Positions 9,642 through 18,263 of a DNA stretch of 64,000 bases are shown here, in pieces. Under the pieces are notes generated by a model. That model searched no databases, was not told the DNA's origin, and worked only from the letters and a program-made list of their open reading frames with translations. Each line of letters begins with the position of its first letter. Within the stretch, counting starts at the first letter, position 1. A program made the translations under genes and the position numbers. Source of the stretch: Chelatococcus sp. HY11 (GTDB lineage Bacteria > Pseudomonadota > Alphaproteobacteria > Rhizobiales > Beijerinckiaceae); assembly GCF_018398335.1 (NCBI RefSeq), contig NZ_JAHBRX010000002.1, positions 682,001 through 746,000 on the forward strand. Direction: 5' to 3'.

Positions 9642-10631
9642 ATGACGCGAAACAAGCATCTTAAACGCCGTGTCCGTGCGCGTGCTGCCAAGACCGGCGA
9701 ATCCTACACTGCGGCGCTGCGACATCTCCGCGAGCCAGCTCGCGATCCCGCTATCCGCTCATTGCGCATGGCTGTCGCACAGACATCGCTGTTCAACGAT
9801 CCGCGGGAGATTTCAGCACTGCGTGCCAGCGGCGCCGAAATGCGCGGCCTCATGGAGGATGCGTGGAAAGCCGGCGCCCGCCTCATCCATTTCCCGGAAG
9901 GGACAACCTGCTGGCCCGGCAAGCGCATCATGTCCATCGGCGGCCCTGCAGAAATCGGCCCGTCCGACTGGACCCGCTGCGCGTGGCACATTCTGCGTGA
10001 AGAGCTGGAAGACATCCAGGCGCTGGCCGGGCGACTCAAACTCTGGACGGTCTTCGGTTCCGCGCATCCATTGACGCCACCAAACCGGCCGCATAACAGC
10101 ATCTATGTCGTCTCCGACCGCGGTGAAATAGCGACACGCTATGATGAGCGCCTGTTGTCGCGTACGAAACTCTCATTCATGTATACTCCGGGAAAAAGCC
10201 CGGTAACTTTCGAGGTGGACAATATCCGCTTCGGATGCGCGCTCGGGATGGAAACGCATTACCCCGAAATATTCGTCGCATACGAAAAACTTGATGTGGA
10301 CTGCGTGCTGTTCTCGACCTCGGGAGAAAGCCCCGCCGCGGCTCCGGCATTTGCGGCGGAAGCGCTGGGGCATGCCGCGAGCAACACCTATTGGGTCAGC
10401 TACGCGGCACATGCGCCGCAAAGCGCGGCGGTCCCTTCCGGGATTGCCGGCCCGGACGGTCAATGGAAGGCACAATGTCCCATGAACGGTCTGCCCGCCC
10501 TCGCCGTCACCGACATCACGATCGGTCCTGAGAACCGCGCAAGGCCATGGCGGCGGCAGGTCCGTACCGATCTCTACGCAGCGCATCAGGTCAGCGGCGA
10601 TCCAAGGAGCGACGGGAAGAACCTGTTCTAG
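9642..10631 (+). CDS. Carbon-nitrogen hydrolase (nitrilase) superfamily protein, probable pseudoenzyme
   Basis: A 329-residue nitrilase-fold protein with a basic N-terminal extension (KRRVRARAAKTGESYTAALRH). The fold is clear: MAVAQTSLF, IHFPEGTT with the catalytic Glu, GFAL-type strand FGCALGMETHYPE, WVSYAAH and SGIAGPDGQW. However, the usual catalytic Lys (YDKR) reads YDER, and the catalytic Cys position (ALC.E) reads Gly in ALGME. Two of the three triad residues thus seem lost. Start at ATG 9642 (ATG 9639 and GTG 9627 are in frame too); the open frame further upstream lacks similarity. It is last in the plus-strand run. Confidence 0.82.
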   Translation: MTRNKHLKRRVRARAAKTGESYTAALRHLREPARDPAIRSLRMAVAQTSLFNDPREISALRASGAEMRGLMEDAWKAGARLIHFPEGTTCWPGKRIMSIGGPAEIGPSDWTRCAWHILREELEDIQALAGRLKLWTVFGSAHPLTPPNRPHNSIYVVSDRGEIATRYDERLLSRTKLSFMYTPGKSPVTFEVDNIRFGCALGMETHYPEIFVAYEKLDVDCVLFSTSGESPAAAPAFAAEALGHAASNTYWVSYAAHAPQSAAVPSGIAGPDGQWKAQCPMNGLPALAVTDITIGPENRARPWRRQVRTDLYAAHQVSGDPRSDGKNLF

Positions 10632-10644
10632 AGTCTTCCAGACC

Positions 10645-10670
10645 GTCAGGGAGCCATTCGGCTCCCTGAC
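10645..10670. terminator. Hairpin between convergent genes
   Basis: An 11-base perfect inverted repeat (GTCAGGGAGCC, four-base loop, GGCTCCCTGAC) lies 13 bases after the nitrilase-fold gene and 20 bases before the autotransporter stop on the other strand. It is placed to end transcription from both sides, although no clear T tract follows. Confidence 0.65.
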
Positions 10671-10689
10671 CAGACGCGTCACCCACCTG

Positions 10690-13623
10690 TCAGAAGCGCC
10701 ATGAGAGTTTCGCCTGCACGGCGTTCACCGTGACGTCGTCAGCGAACTGGCCGACATAGGACAGCCCTATCCGCGCCTGCTCGCTCACCTTCAGGTCCGC
10801 GCCGACCTCGACGAGGGCCGTGTTCTGCGCCAGCGGCACGCCGGCCACGATAAAATTCGCGCCCGGCGCGCTGAGGAAGGCCATCTGCGCCGCCGGCGTG
10901 ATATCGCCGAAGGCATGCTGCCATGCGACGGAAGCGTGGGGTTCCAACATCATGCCGCCGGGAAGCTCCGTTTTAGTGGCGACGCGCAGGCCGAGCGAGG
11001 AATAGCCGGTGCCCATGGCGCCGGCGGAACCGATGAGGCCGGCGGAAGCGCCCGTCTCGGTAAACCTGTCCGTGTCCACATGGACATAGGCGAGGCCGGC
11101 GAAGGGCTCGAGAGCGATGCCCTGGAGGGCGAAGCCATAGCTCACCTCCGCGAAGGCCTGCGCGGTCCCGCCATCGTAGTCGGCTTTTGCCTGTGCGACA
11201 TAGCCGGGATAGGCGATGGTGCGCTTCGCGTCGACTTTGTTGAAGGCATAGGTGGCACCGAGGCGCAGGTTCCACGGGCCGGAGTTCGTTCCGGCGTAGA
11301 GCGCGAGAAGAAGGCTGTTCACGTCAGACGAACTCGCGAGCGCATCGATATCGGCGCTGGATCGCGAATAGCCGATCGCCCCGCCCACCAGCCAGTTGTC
11401 GAGCCTGATGTCGGCACCAGAGATAATCCCGCCGATCGTCGTGTCGAGGCTGGCGGTGTTCGCGCCGCCGCTGTACTTGCCCCAGCCGCCGAAGGCCTGC
11501 GCCCAGATCGTGGCATTGGAGGGCGGCTCGGCAGGGAGTGGCGCCTTCGCAGCGGCCGAAACGGCGGGTGTCGAGGGCATCGCATAGGCAAGCGCCGGTC
11601 CACCATAGCCGAGCGCCCCTGTCGGTCCGCCCTGGCCGGCATAGCCCCCCTGACGCAAGCGCCCGAGCAACGCCTGGCGGCTGTAGAACGCATCATCGAT
11701 CAACGCCGTCTGCGCGCTGGCATAGGCTTCACCGGACAGGGCGCCGAGCGCGCCGGGCAGTTGCTCCGATGTGAGATCATAGAGCGGAGCCAACGCATCA
11801 GGCAGGCTGGTCAGCAAGTTGTTCGTGGTGGTGTTGATGATGCGGTCGATGGCGCCACCGACCGCGCGCTGGTTCAGCGTCATATTCGGCATGCCGGCGA
11901 GGTCAGCAGCCACGTTCATCGTGACCGTGGTGGGGCTGTAGACGAGGGTGGCGTCGAAAAGCGCCGGCAGGCCGCTCGTGACGACCGTATTGAACTGGCC
12001 GGAGACGCCCTGCGTCGCGGCGATCAGCGTGGTGCTCGGCGCGAAACTGGTGGTCAGGAAGGACGTCTGCAGCGTACCGGCGAGCCGCGCCGTCCCCGTC
12101 ACCTCCAACACGTCGTTGCCGCTGTCGGTCACACGCGCCGCGTAGGTGCCAGCCGCGGTCTGCACGAAGGCGCCGCTGATGAGGTGGGTGATCGACGGTC
12201 CGGTGCCGCTCACGCCGAGCCAGCCGCTGTTCTCGAACTGCTTCTCCAGTCCCGCCGTCGCGGCAAGCCGGCCATCGATGACGCCCATGTTCACGATCAT
12301 CGTGCCGTAGCTGTCGAGACCGGTGCGCAGGGCATCGGCGACGACGGTGGTCTGCAGGGTGCCATAGTTCAGAAGGGTGCCGTAGACCCCATGCAATTCC
12401 ACAGCCGCGCCGGCGATGCCGGTGGCGGTCACCGTGCCGGTGTTGGTCAGCACGCCGTAGGTTTCGCCGCGCACGCCAACACCGCCATTGCCGCTGACCT
12501 GAACGGTGCCACTATTGACGATGTCGTCGCCCTTGCGGCCGGACAGCGCCGCTTCATTCACGGCGCTCGACGTCAGCACGCCGGTGTTTCGGATCGGGTT
12601 GTAGATGCCGGGAATGGTGGCGAGATAGCCGTTGATGCCGGTGTCGTTGACGTAGATGCCGACAACATTGCCGCCATAGGCGGAGTTCGACGACACCACC
12701 GCGCCGGGGATGTTGATTTCATGCCAAGTCGCGATTCCGAGGGCGTCGACATGCATGACCGCCGGATGCACGACGCCGTCTGCTGTGACCCAGTTCACGA
12801 CGAGATTGTACTCGCCCGATCGACCGGCGCCCGTGATGCCCTCGAAATGCGTGGCGACTGCTCCGGGATGATCGTACGTGGAATAGGTTCCGGTCGTCAG
12901 ATCGTAGATATAGCCGTGCTCGGCGTGGAGCACGCCGTCGACCATCACCTTGCCATAGCCGCCTGCGATCTTGTCGCCATAGATGCCATAGGCCGTGGTG
13001 CTGATCGCCCCAGGAATATTGTTGGTGACGTAGGTGCCGGTCTTGATATCGTAGATGAACGCGTTGCCGGTCGCGAGCCGCGTGTCGTAATTGCCGACCA
13101 CGCGATGCCCGAATGTGCTGTGCGCGATAGTATAGAGGGTGTCAGCCCCTGGATAGGCGAGGTTCGTGATCTGCTGCCCCTGCGGGCGGGCGCCATCATA
13201 GAGGTAGCTCAGATCATAGGGCGCCGAGCTCGCCGTCTGGTAGCTGCCGACGACGCGCAGGATGCCGTCCGGATTGCCGAAATGCGGCCCATAGGGCGAG
13301 GAGCCGATGGCATCGGGGAAATTCGCGCCGTTCGCAGTGGCGACCGGCATCGGCGACCAGACCTGCGTCGACATGTTGTAGTAAAGGCCACCAGTCTCAC
13401 TCGCGCCTGGGATGGTATAATTGCCGACAATATTGGCCCCGCGAATACCGGTGAGAAATGTATTGTACGTTCCGAAGTTCAGCGTCTGGTATGTGGTTGA
13501 TGTCGAAGGCAGAAGGGACTCGGCCTGCGCCACCTGTGCAAGACCGCTGACGCCGAGACCGAGCGCAACAAGCTTATAGGCGCGCGCCCGTGACACGCCA
13601 CGTGAAACCGACCGAACTGTCAT
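10690..13623 (-). CDS. Autotransporter with repeat-containing passenger domain
   Basis: A 977-residue secreted protein. The N-terminus has a basic stretch, a hydrophobic core and AQA-E, a likely signal peptide of ~34 residues. Residues ~50-340 hold repeated units around VVGNYD and IYDIKTGTY with PGA, resembling HAF-type extracellular repeats. A beta-helix-like stretch follows (VNSGTVQVSGNGG, VLTNTGTVTATG). The last ~280 residues form the translocator barrel, from TIWAQAFGGWGKYSGG to the terminal aromatic KLSWRF. It should sit in the outer membrane with the passenger outside. It is monocistronic, with a short inverted repeat just before the ATG. Confidence 0.92.
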   Translation of the reverse strand: MTVRSVSRGVSRARAYKLVALGLGVSGLAQVAQAESLLPSTSTTYQTLNFGTYNTFLTGIRGANIVGNYTIPGASETGGLYYNMSTQVWSPMPVATANGANFPDAIGSSPYGPHFGNPDGILRVVGSYQTASSAPYDLSYLYDGARPQGQQITNLAYPGADTLYTIAHSTFGHRVVGNYDTRLATGNAFIYDIKTGTYVTNNIPGAISTTAYGIYGDKIAGGYGKVMVDGVLHAEHGYIYDLTTGTYSTYDHPGAVATHFEGITGAGRSGEYNLVVNWVTADGVVHPAVMHVDALGIATWHEINIPGAVVSSNSAYGGNVVGIYVNDTGINGYLATIPGIYNPIRNTGVLTSSAVNEAALSGRKGDDIVNSGTVQVSGNGGVGVRGETYGVLTNTGTVTATGIAGAAVELHGVYGTLLNYGTLQTTVVADALRTGLDSYGTMIVNMGVIDGRLAATAGLEKQFENSGWLGVSGTGPSITHLISGAFVQTAAGTYAARVTDSGNDVLEVTGTARLAGTLQTSFLTTSFAPSTTLIAATQGVSGQFNTVVTSGLPALFDATLVYSPTTVTMNVAADLAGMPNMTLNQRAVGGAIDRIINTTTNNLLTSLPDALAPLYDLTSEQLPGALGALSGEAYASAQTALIDDAFYSRQALLGRLRQGGYAGQGGPTGALGYGGPALAYAMPSTPAVSAAAKAPLPAEPPSNATIWAQAFGGWGKYSGGANTASLDTTIGGIISGADIRLDNWLVGGAIGYSRSSADIDALASSSDVNSLLLALYAGTNSGPWNLRLGATYAFNKVDAKRTIAYPGYVAQAKADYDGGTAQAFAEVSYGFALQGIALEPFAGLAYVHVDTDRFTETGASAGLIGSAGAMGTGYSSLGLRVATKTELPGGMMLEPHASVAWQHAFGDITPAAQMAFLSAPGANFIVAGVPLAQNTALVEVGADLKVSEQARIGLSYVGQFADDVTVNAVQAKLSWRF

Positions 13624-14286
13624 GCCATACCCCGTGATTCCGAAATAGAATCAACAAAAATTTATCCTCCGCCAAGCGTGATAGCGATGACATTTTTTGG
13701 TTTCATTCTTTGTTCGGGCGCTTACGCTGCGCTCGAGCCCGGATCTATTGGATGCGCTCAATCCCATTACGCTTCCCCCCAAAACAGTTCGGAAGAGCGC
13801 ATGTAAGATTCAGCCTTGAAAACAGGACGGAGACCACCCGGCGCAACCTCCAGCCCCTCCCGCAAGACCCGTCTTCCAACGAGGGACGCGTGCCGACGCG
13901 CCGCCCACATCCATCGATGCCATCGACCCTTCAATACTTGGGATACAATACGTGGGTTAGAAGAGAATTAGGTTCATTCGACACCGCAAGACATGAGCGC
14001 GCGCGAGATTCCCGTTTGCGGTCCCTTGACACCATTCCGCGCTCGTCCCCAGCTAAGACTCCAGCCCCAAAAGACTGTTCAGCCTTCGCGCGCGAGAAGT
14101 AACGCCGCTTAACCAAAGGCCACCCGCCCACTCGCCGTCATCGCATCGCTGAACGACATGGGCCGAAGGGTGGCGCGGGGCTGTAACCACCGCGCGCCGT
14201 TTCGCTCTTATGAGGTGAGCTCCGTCACGCGGCAAAAGCTACCCGGACCGCTTGAAAGCACAAATGAAGTACTTTATATTGGCCGC
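13624..14286. other. Intergenic region upstream of the autotransporter
   Basis: About 660 bases without a recognised gene. It should carry the autotransporter promoter on the minus strand. Open frames here have no recognisable motifs. The right end runs into the TnpB-like relic. Confidence 0.5.
13635..13653 (-). promoter_or_regulatory. Inverted repeat before the autotransporter start
   Basis: TGATTC-CGAAATA-GAATCA is a perfect 6-7-6 inverted repeat that ends 12 bases before the autotransporter ATG. In the transcript it would form a small hairpin next to the ribosome-binding region; as DNA it could be an operator. Confidence 0.35.
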
Positions 14287-14751
14287 ATGGTCGGGAAGCC
14301 TCAAATCACCATGGCGCTTGTCCTGTCGCCGTCCGCGGAGGATCGCGACGCGATCCATGCGACGCTCGCCGCCTATCGCCGGGCGCTCGCGATCCTGGAC
14401 GGGACAAAGGGCGCGAACCTGGTCGCGCTTCATGAAGAGGCGTATGAGGAAATCCGGACAAGAACGGGGTTGCCGTCGCGCATGGCAACCCTGGCATTAC
14501 GTGACCATAGCAGGCGCCGCACAGGCGAAGAGGCCATCGACATCCCGCTGGATTCCAAGCTGTTTTCGGTGAAAGGCCCTGATAGCGTCAGCATCGCCAC
14601 GGTCAAGGGAAGAGCCGTTGTCCCTTATGTGGTGGAGGGCTATCGCGACGGCTGGGACGATTTCTCTGAAGCCCGCCTGTTCATTACGATCTCATCGATC
14701 AGAATTCTCGTCGGCGTCCATGCCGGCCTCCACGCCCAGAAGGAGCACATG
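14287..14751 (+). pseudogene. N-terminal relic of a TnpB-type (IS200/IS605 OrfB) protein
   Basis: The frame ahead of the PspA-like gene encodes ~130 residues that match the N-terminal part of TnpB-family proteins: an opening strand MALVLSPSAEDRDAI, ALHEEAYEEIRTRTGLPSRM (the usual K-x-V-Y-x-x-x-R-x-R-F-G-L-S-A-x-M region), then FSVKGPDSVSIATVKGR and VVPYVVEGY. The RuvC nuclease half and zinc finger are absent. The frame reads on without a stop into the PspA-like gene, but an AAGGAG site before the latter points to separate translation. Likely a remnant of a transposon; a translated small protein cannot be excluded. Confidence 0.5.
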
Positions 14752-15393
14752 ATGTCCAATGAAGGTATTCTTGCCCGCCTCGGCCGTGTCATCGCCGGCG
14801 TCGTCAACAATGCGGTCGATTCTGCGGAGGCGGCCAATCCGGTCGCGGTCGCGCAGCAGGCCATACGCGAAATCGGCAAGATTTCGGAAGAGGCGCGCGC
14901 CGCCCTTGGCGTCGCCGTCGCGGCGGGGCATCGCCTCAAGGCAAAGGCCGATGATCTCGACGCTGAGATCAGAGATCTTGACGGGAAGATCAAGACGGGG
15001 CTGGAAAAAGGGCGGGAAGACCTTGCTCGCGCCGCCACCGGCCTGCAGATCGATCTCGAGGCCCAGCGCGAAGCCCTCGCAAAGGCGCTCGCCGAAAACG
15101 CCGGTGAGATTGCCGAGGCGGAAGCGACGTTGCGCAGCATCGCCTCCGCGCGCGCCGACGCCATGAAGCGCCTTGAGGATGCCAAGCGCGCCGAGCGCGC
15201 GGCCCCCGCGGCCGAGACCCCCTCCCAACGCAACGACCAGCGCCTGGCTGATGCGCTCTCGGCTGTGGAACGGGTGACAGGCGTGCCCGCCAAGCCGAGA
15301 GACGGTGCGGCGGAGGTCGAGGAGCTCGGCCGGATGCAGCGTCAGGATGCGATCGAGGCACGACTCAAGGCCTTTCGAGAAGGCCAACGCTGA
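14752..15393 (+). CDS. PspA/IM30 family protein
   Basis: A 213-residue, almost wholly alpha-helical protein starting MSNEGILARLGRVI. It has the family's N-terminal amphipathic helix, then long coiled-coil stretches rich in Ala, Glu, Lys and Arg (DDLDAEIRDLDGKIK, DLEAQREALAKAL). PspA proteins bind stressed inner membrane and keep it sealed. AAGGAG six bases before ATG 14752 sets the start, although the frame is open upstream. The stop overlaps the next start. Linkage to yqiJ and flotillin fits a membrane-integrity operon. Confidence 0.85.
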   Translation: MSNEGILARLGRVIAGVVNNAVDSAEAANPVAVAQQAIREIGKISEEARAALGVAVAAGHRLKAKADDLDAEIRDLDGKIKTGLEKGREDLARAATGLQIDLEAQREALAKALAENAGEIAEAEATLRSIASARADAMKRLEDAKRAERAAPAAETPSQRNDQRLADALSAVERVTGVPAKPRDGAAEVEELGRMQRQDAIEARLKAFREGQR

Positions 15394-16043
15394 TGGCAGC
15401 CATCATCCAGCCCGGCACCTGGCCGTTCTGGCTGGCACTTTTCGTCGTGGCGGGGCTTGGCCTCGTCGAGTTGATCTCGGTGTTGCTCGGAGCATCAGCG
15501 TCAGGCCTCCTGGACGAGGGCTTCAGCCATCACGGTCCGGGTGACCACGAGGCGGGCCTGCTTGGCGGCTGGATGTCCTGGCTCAATGCCGGCGGCGTGC
15601 CTCTCCTGGTCCTGGCGGTGATCCTCCTCTCCACCTTCGCCGCGTTCGGCTTTGCTATCCAGGGGGTTGCGAAGGCCGTTTTCCTGCCGCTGCCGCTGAT
15701 TGTCGCGGTGCCCGGGGCGCTGGCGGCTGCCGCGCCGACGACACGCTGGATCAGTCGCGGCATCGCGCGGATCATCCCGCGCGACGAGACCAGCGCGCTG
15801 AGCCAGCTCGATTTCATCGGGCTCGTCGGCACGGTGACGATCGGCCCGCTGGATCAGGGCAATCCCGGCAGCGTGCGCGTGAAGGACCGCCACGACAATA
15901 TTCATGCCCTGCGCACACGGGCCGCGCCGGGCCACATCATCGCAACCGGTGCGCTCGTTGTGATCGTCGATGGGGCTGACGGTCTCTTCGAGGCTATACC
16001 CGCGCCGCAGGCACTCGACACGGCCGACAACAGCAGGGGCTGA
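15393..16043 (+). CDS. yqiJ: OB-fold membrane protein, YqiJ (DUF1449) family
   Basis: A 216-residue protein with an N-terminal hydrophobic helix (FWLALFVVAGLGLVELI), further membrane segments near residues 65-110, and a C-terminal soluble part with OB-fold/NfeD-like character (FIGLVGTVTIGPLDQGNPGSV). YqiJ-type proteins are encoded beside flotillins and are thought to work with them in membrane microdomains. The ATG overlaps the PspA-like stop, and the flotillin follows after four bases, so the three form one operon. Confidence 0.88.
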   Translation: MAAIIQPGTWPFWLALFVVAGLGLVELISVLLGASASGLLDEGFSHHGPGDHEAGLLGGWMSWLNAGGVPLLVLAVILLSTFAAFGFAIQGVAKAVFLPLPLIVAVPGALAAAAPTTRWISRGIARIIPRDETSALSQLDFIGLVGTVTIGPLDQGNPGSVRVKDRHDNIHALRTRAAPGHIIATGALVVIVDGADGLFEAIPAPQALDTADNSRG

Positions 16044-16047
16044 ACCG

Positions 16048-17781
16048 ATGGACTTACTTTCGTTGAGCATCATCGCCGGCGTCATTGTGACAGCCATCGT
16101 CGTCATCGGCATCATCATGACGTCGCTTTACACCCGGGCGACGCGGGACAAAGCCTATGTGCGCACAGGCCTGGGCGGGAAGAAGGTTGTGCTGGACGGC
16201 GGCTCGGTCATTCTGCCGATCTTCCATTCCTACTCCTGGGTCTCGTTGAGCACGCTGCGCCTCGAGGTGAAGCGCGCGGAGAATGAATCGCTCATCACCA
16301 AGGACCGCATGCGCGCCGACATCACCGCGGAGTTTTATGTGCGGGTGAAGCCGGACTCGGAGAACATCGCCCTCGCAGCACAGACGCTTGGCGATCGCAC
16401 GAACGACGCCGACGCGCTGAAGACCCTTGTCGAAGCCAAGTTCGTGGACGGTCTGCGCTCGGTGGCCGCGACCATGTCCCTGCGCGATCTGCAGGAACAG
16501 CGCGCGGAATTCGTGAAGTCCGTGCAGGCGGCGGTCGCTCACGACCTTCAGTCCAACGGGCTTGAACTGGAATCGGTCTCGCTGACCCGGCTCGACCAGA
16601 CCGACATCAAGCATTTCAACCCGAACAACAGCTTCGATGCCGAAGGCTTGACCGCTCTCACCAAGATCACCGAGGAGCGCAAGCGCGAACGCAACCAGAT
16701 CGTGCGCGACAACGAGGTCGAGATCGCCACCAAGGACCGCGAGGCAAGCCTGCGGCGCCTGACCATCGAGCGCGAACAGCGCGACGCGGAGCTGACCCAG
16801 GAGCGGGACATCGCCAACAAGACCGCCGAGACGCGGGCCGAGGCGGCGAAGGCGGAGCAATTGGCGCGCCTGAACGAGGAAACCGCACGCCTCGACGCCG
16901 AACGGGGGATCGCCGAGCGCGAGTCCGAGGCCCGTCAGGCCAGGGAATCCGCGCGCATCGAGGCCGAGCGCGGCATTGCCGAGCGTGAGGCCGAAGCGCG
17001 CAAGATCACCGAGACGGCCCGGATCGACGCGGCGATCATGGTCGCGCGCAAGATCGAGGAAGAACAAGCCGCCCGCGCCCGCGCCGACGAGGCGAAGGCG
17101 GCCGCCATCACCGCGGAGGAGCAGGTCACGACGGCCCGCGAGGTCGAGATCGCCGAGCGCGCCAAGCGCATCGCGGTGATCGATGCGCGCAAGGCCGCGG
17201 AGCAGGAGGCCACCGCCATCACGGTCAAGGCCGAGGCTGAGAGGCAGGCGGCCGAGAACCTGGCCGCCGCCACGAAGATCGAGGCGGAGGCGGAGGCGGA
17301 AGCCGCCAAGATCCGCGCCACCGGCGTCATCGAACTCGGTGAAGCCGAAGCCCGTGCCGAGCGTGCGAGAAACGAAGCCCGCAATGCGCTGGCGCCCAGC
17401 ATCATCGAATTCGAGCTCGCCAAGGCGCGGGTCGATATCGTGCCACAGGCGCTCGAGCAGGCGATGAAGCCGATCGAAAAGATCTCGGATATCCGCATCT
17501 TCAGCGCGGGTGGACTGGCCGGAGCGCTTGGAGGCGCCGGCACGGAGCAGGCCGGCAATCCTGTCGGCGATCTCTCCAGCCAGCTCCTGAGCTTCACCGC
17601 GCAGAAGCCGATCCTCGACGAGATCCTCGCCCAGGCGGGCTTCAAGGGGGCCGATCCCACCCAGGCGCTTCTGGCTGCCTCGATAGGAGGGAGTGCCGGC
17701 GCGAGCACGGCGACCGGCAGACCTGAGTCAAAGTCGGCGGTGACATCGATCACCGATCCGGGTGGCAAGCCCGTCGGTTGA
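16048..17781 (+). CDS. yqiK: Flotillin, YqiK family
   Basis: A 577-residue flotillin. An N-terminal membrane helix (residues ~5-25) is followed by an SPFH domain, then a very long coiled coil with repeated units such as ERGIAEREAEARK (~270-430), and a Gly/Ala-rich C-terminus (FSAGGLAGALGGAG). Flotillins scaffold membrane microdomains. ATG 16048 is chosen because the frame upstream overlaps yqiJ and lacks homology. It is the third gene of the PspA-YqiJ-YqiK operon. Confidence 0.93.
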   Translation: MDLLSLSIIAGVIVTAIVVIGIIMTSLYTRATRDKAYVRTGLGGKKVVLDGGSVILPIFHSYSWVSLSTLRLEVKRAENESLITKDRMRADITAEFYVRVKPDSENIALAAQTLGDRTNDADALKTLVEAKFVDGLRSVAATMSLRDLQEQRAEFVKSVQAAVAHDLQSNGLELESVSLTRLDQTDIKHFNPNNSFDAEGLTALTKITEERKRERNQIVRDNEVEIATKDREASLRRLTIEREQRDAELTQERDIANKTAETRAEAAKAEQLARLNEETARLDAERGIAERESEARQARESARIEAERGIAEREAEARKITETARIDAAIMVARKIEEEQAARARADEAKAAAITAEEQVTTAREVEIAERAKRIAVIDARKAAEQEATAITVKAEAERQAAENLAAATKIEAEAEAEAAKIRATGVIELGEAEARAERARNEARNALAPSIIEFELAKARVDIVPQALEQAMKPIEKISDIRIFSAGGLAGALGGAGTEQAGNPVGDLSSQLLSFTAQKPILDEILAQAGFKGADPTQALLAASIGGSAGASTATGRPESKSAVTSITDPGGKPVG

Positions 17782-18206
17782 CCCTCGCCTATCCTCTCGG
17801 GTTAACAAAAGTGATTCAGGACGAGGACTCCAGGCAATCCCGGCCGGAATGCCGCAGTGCATTTTTTCCGTGGCTGGTCCAGCACCTCACACCGCGATGG
17901 ACGAGTTGATAGCGGCGTGCGTGCCCCACCGGAAAATGCGCCCCGTCCTGCGGCCCGTTCCCTGGGACCGAATTGCCGCGCGGTGGGGTTGATGGGGCAG
18001 GCCCGCCACGATCGGGGAACTTCTATCCGAGGTTGGAAGGCTCAGGCCGGTATCCTCCTCCAAACTGACGATCCGCGATCACCGGATGAACCAAGAGTGC
18101 AGTTGAACCGTCGGTGCTTATTGCGGCAACGACGATAGCTTTCGTCCCGCTGAAAACGATGCTTTGAATCGTCATCGGTATTCGGGCTAATCAAGGAGAA
18201 GGCGCC
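17782..18206. other. Intergenic region after flotillin
   Basis: About 425 bases with no supported gene. Short open frames show no known motif. It probably contains the end of the flotillin transcript and the promoter of the downstream amide hydrolase. Confidence 0.5.
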
Positions 18207-18248
18207 ATGCGTCTGCGAGTTGTCAGGGCGTTCAGTCGGCCCCCATAG
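18207..18248 (+). CDS. Possible 13-codon upstream ORF
   Basis: An AAGGAGAAGG site precedes ATG at 18207 by a few bases; the frame reads MRLRVVRAFSRPP and stops at TAG 15 bases before the amide hydrolase ATG, in the same frame. It could be a leader peptide, or the remains of a signal-peptide start cut off by a stop, since some relatives of the hydrolase are exported. Expression is not shown. Confidence 0.35.
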   Translation: MRLRVVRAFSRPP

Positions 18249-18263
18249 GGAAAGAAGAGACGA

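Noticed and set aside
10915-13500. An 861-codon open frame on the plus strand inside the autotransporter
   Set aside because: It lies opposite a protein with a clear signal peptide and barrel, its composition is the rich Arg/Gly/Ala mix of a high-GC antisense frame, and it has no domain or start signal.
16054-17067. Long minus-strand frames opposite the flotillin gene
   Set aside because: The coiled-coil codon bias of flotillin produces long antisense frames; no motif is present.
16850-17350. Periodic repeats at DNA level
   Set aside because: They follow the heptad-like repeats of the flotillin coiled coil, not a CRISPR array or a DNA satellite.
17857-18138. A 93-codon plus-strand frame after the flotillin gene
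   Set aside because: Composition is Arg/Pro-rich with no motif; likely chance in GC-rich DNA.
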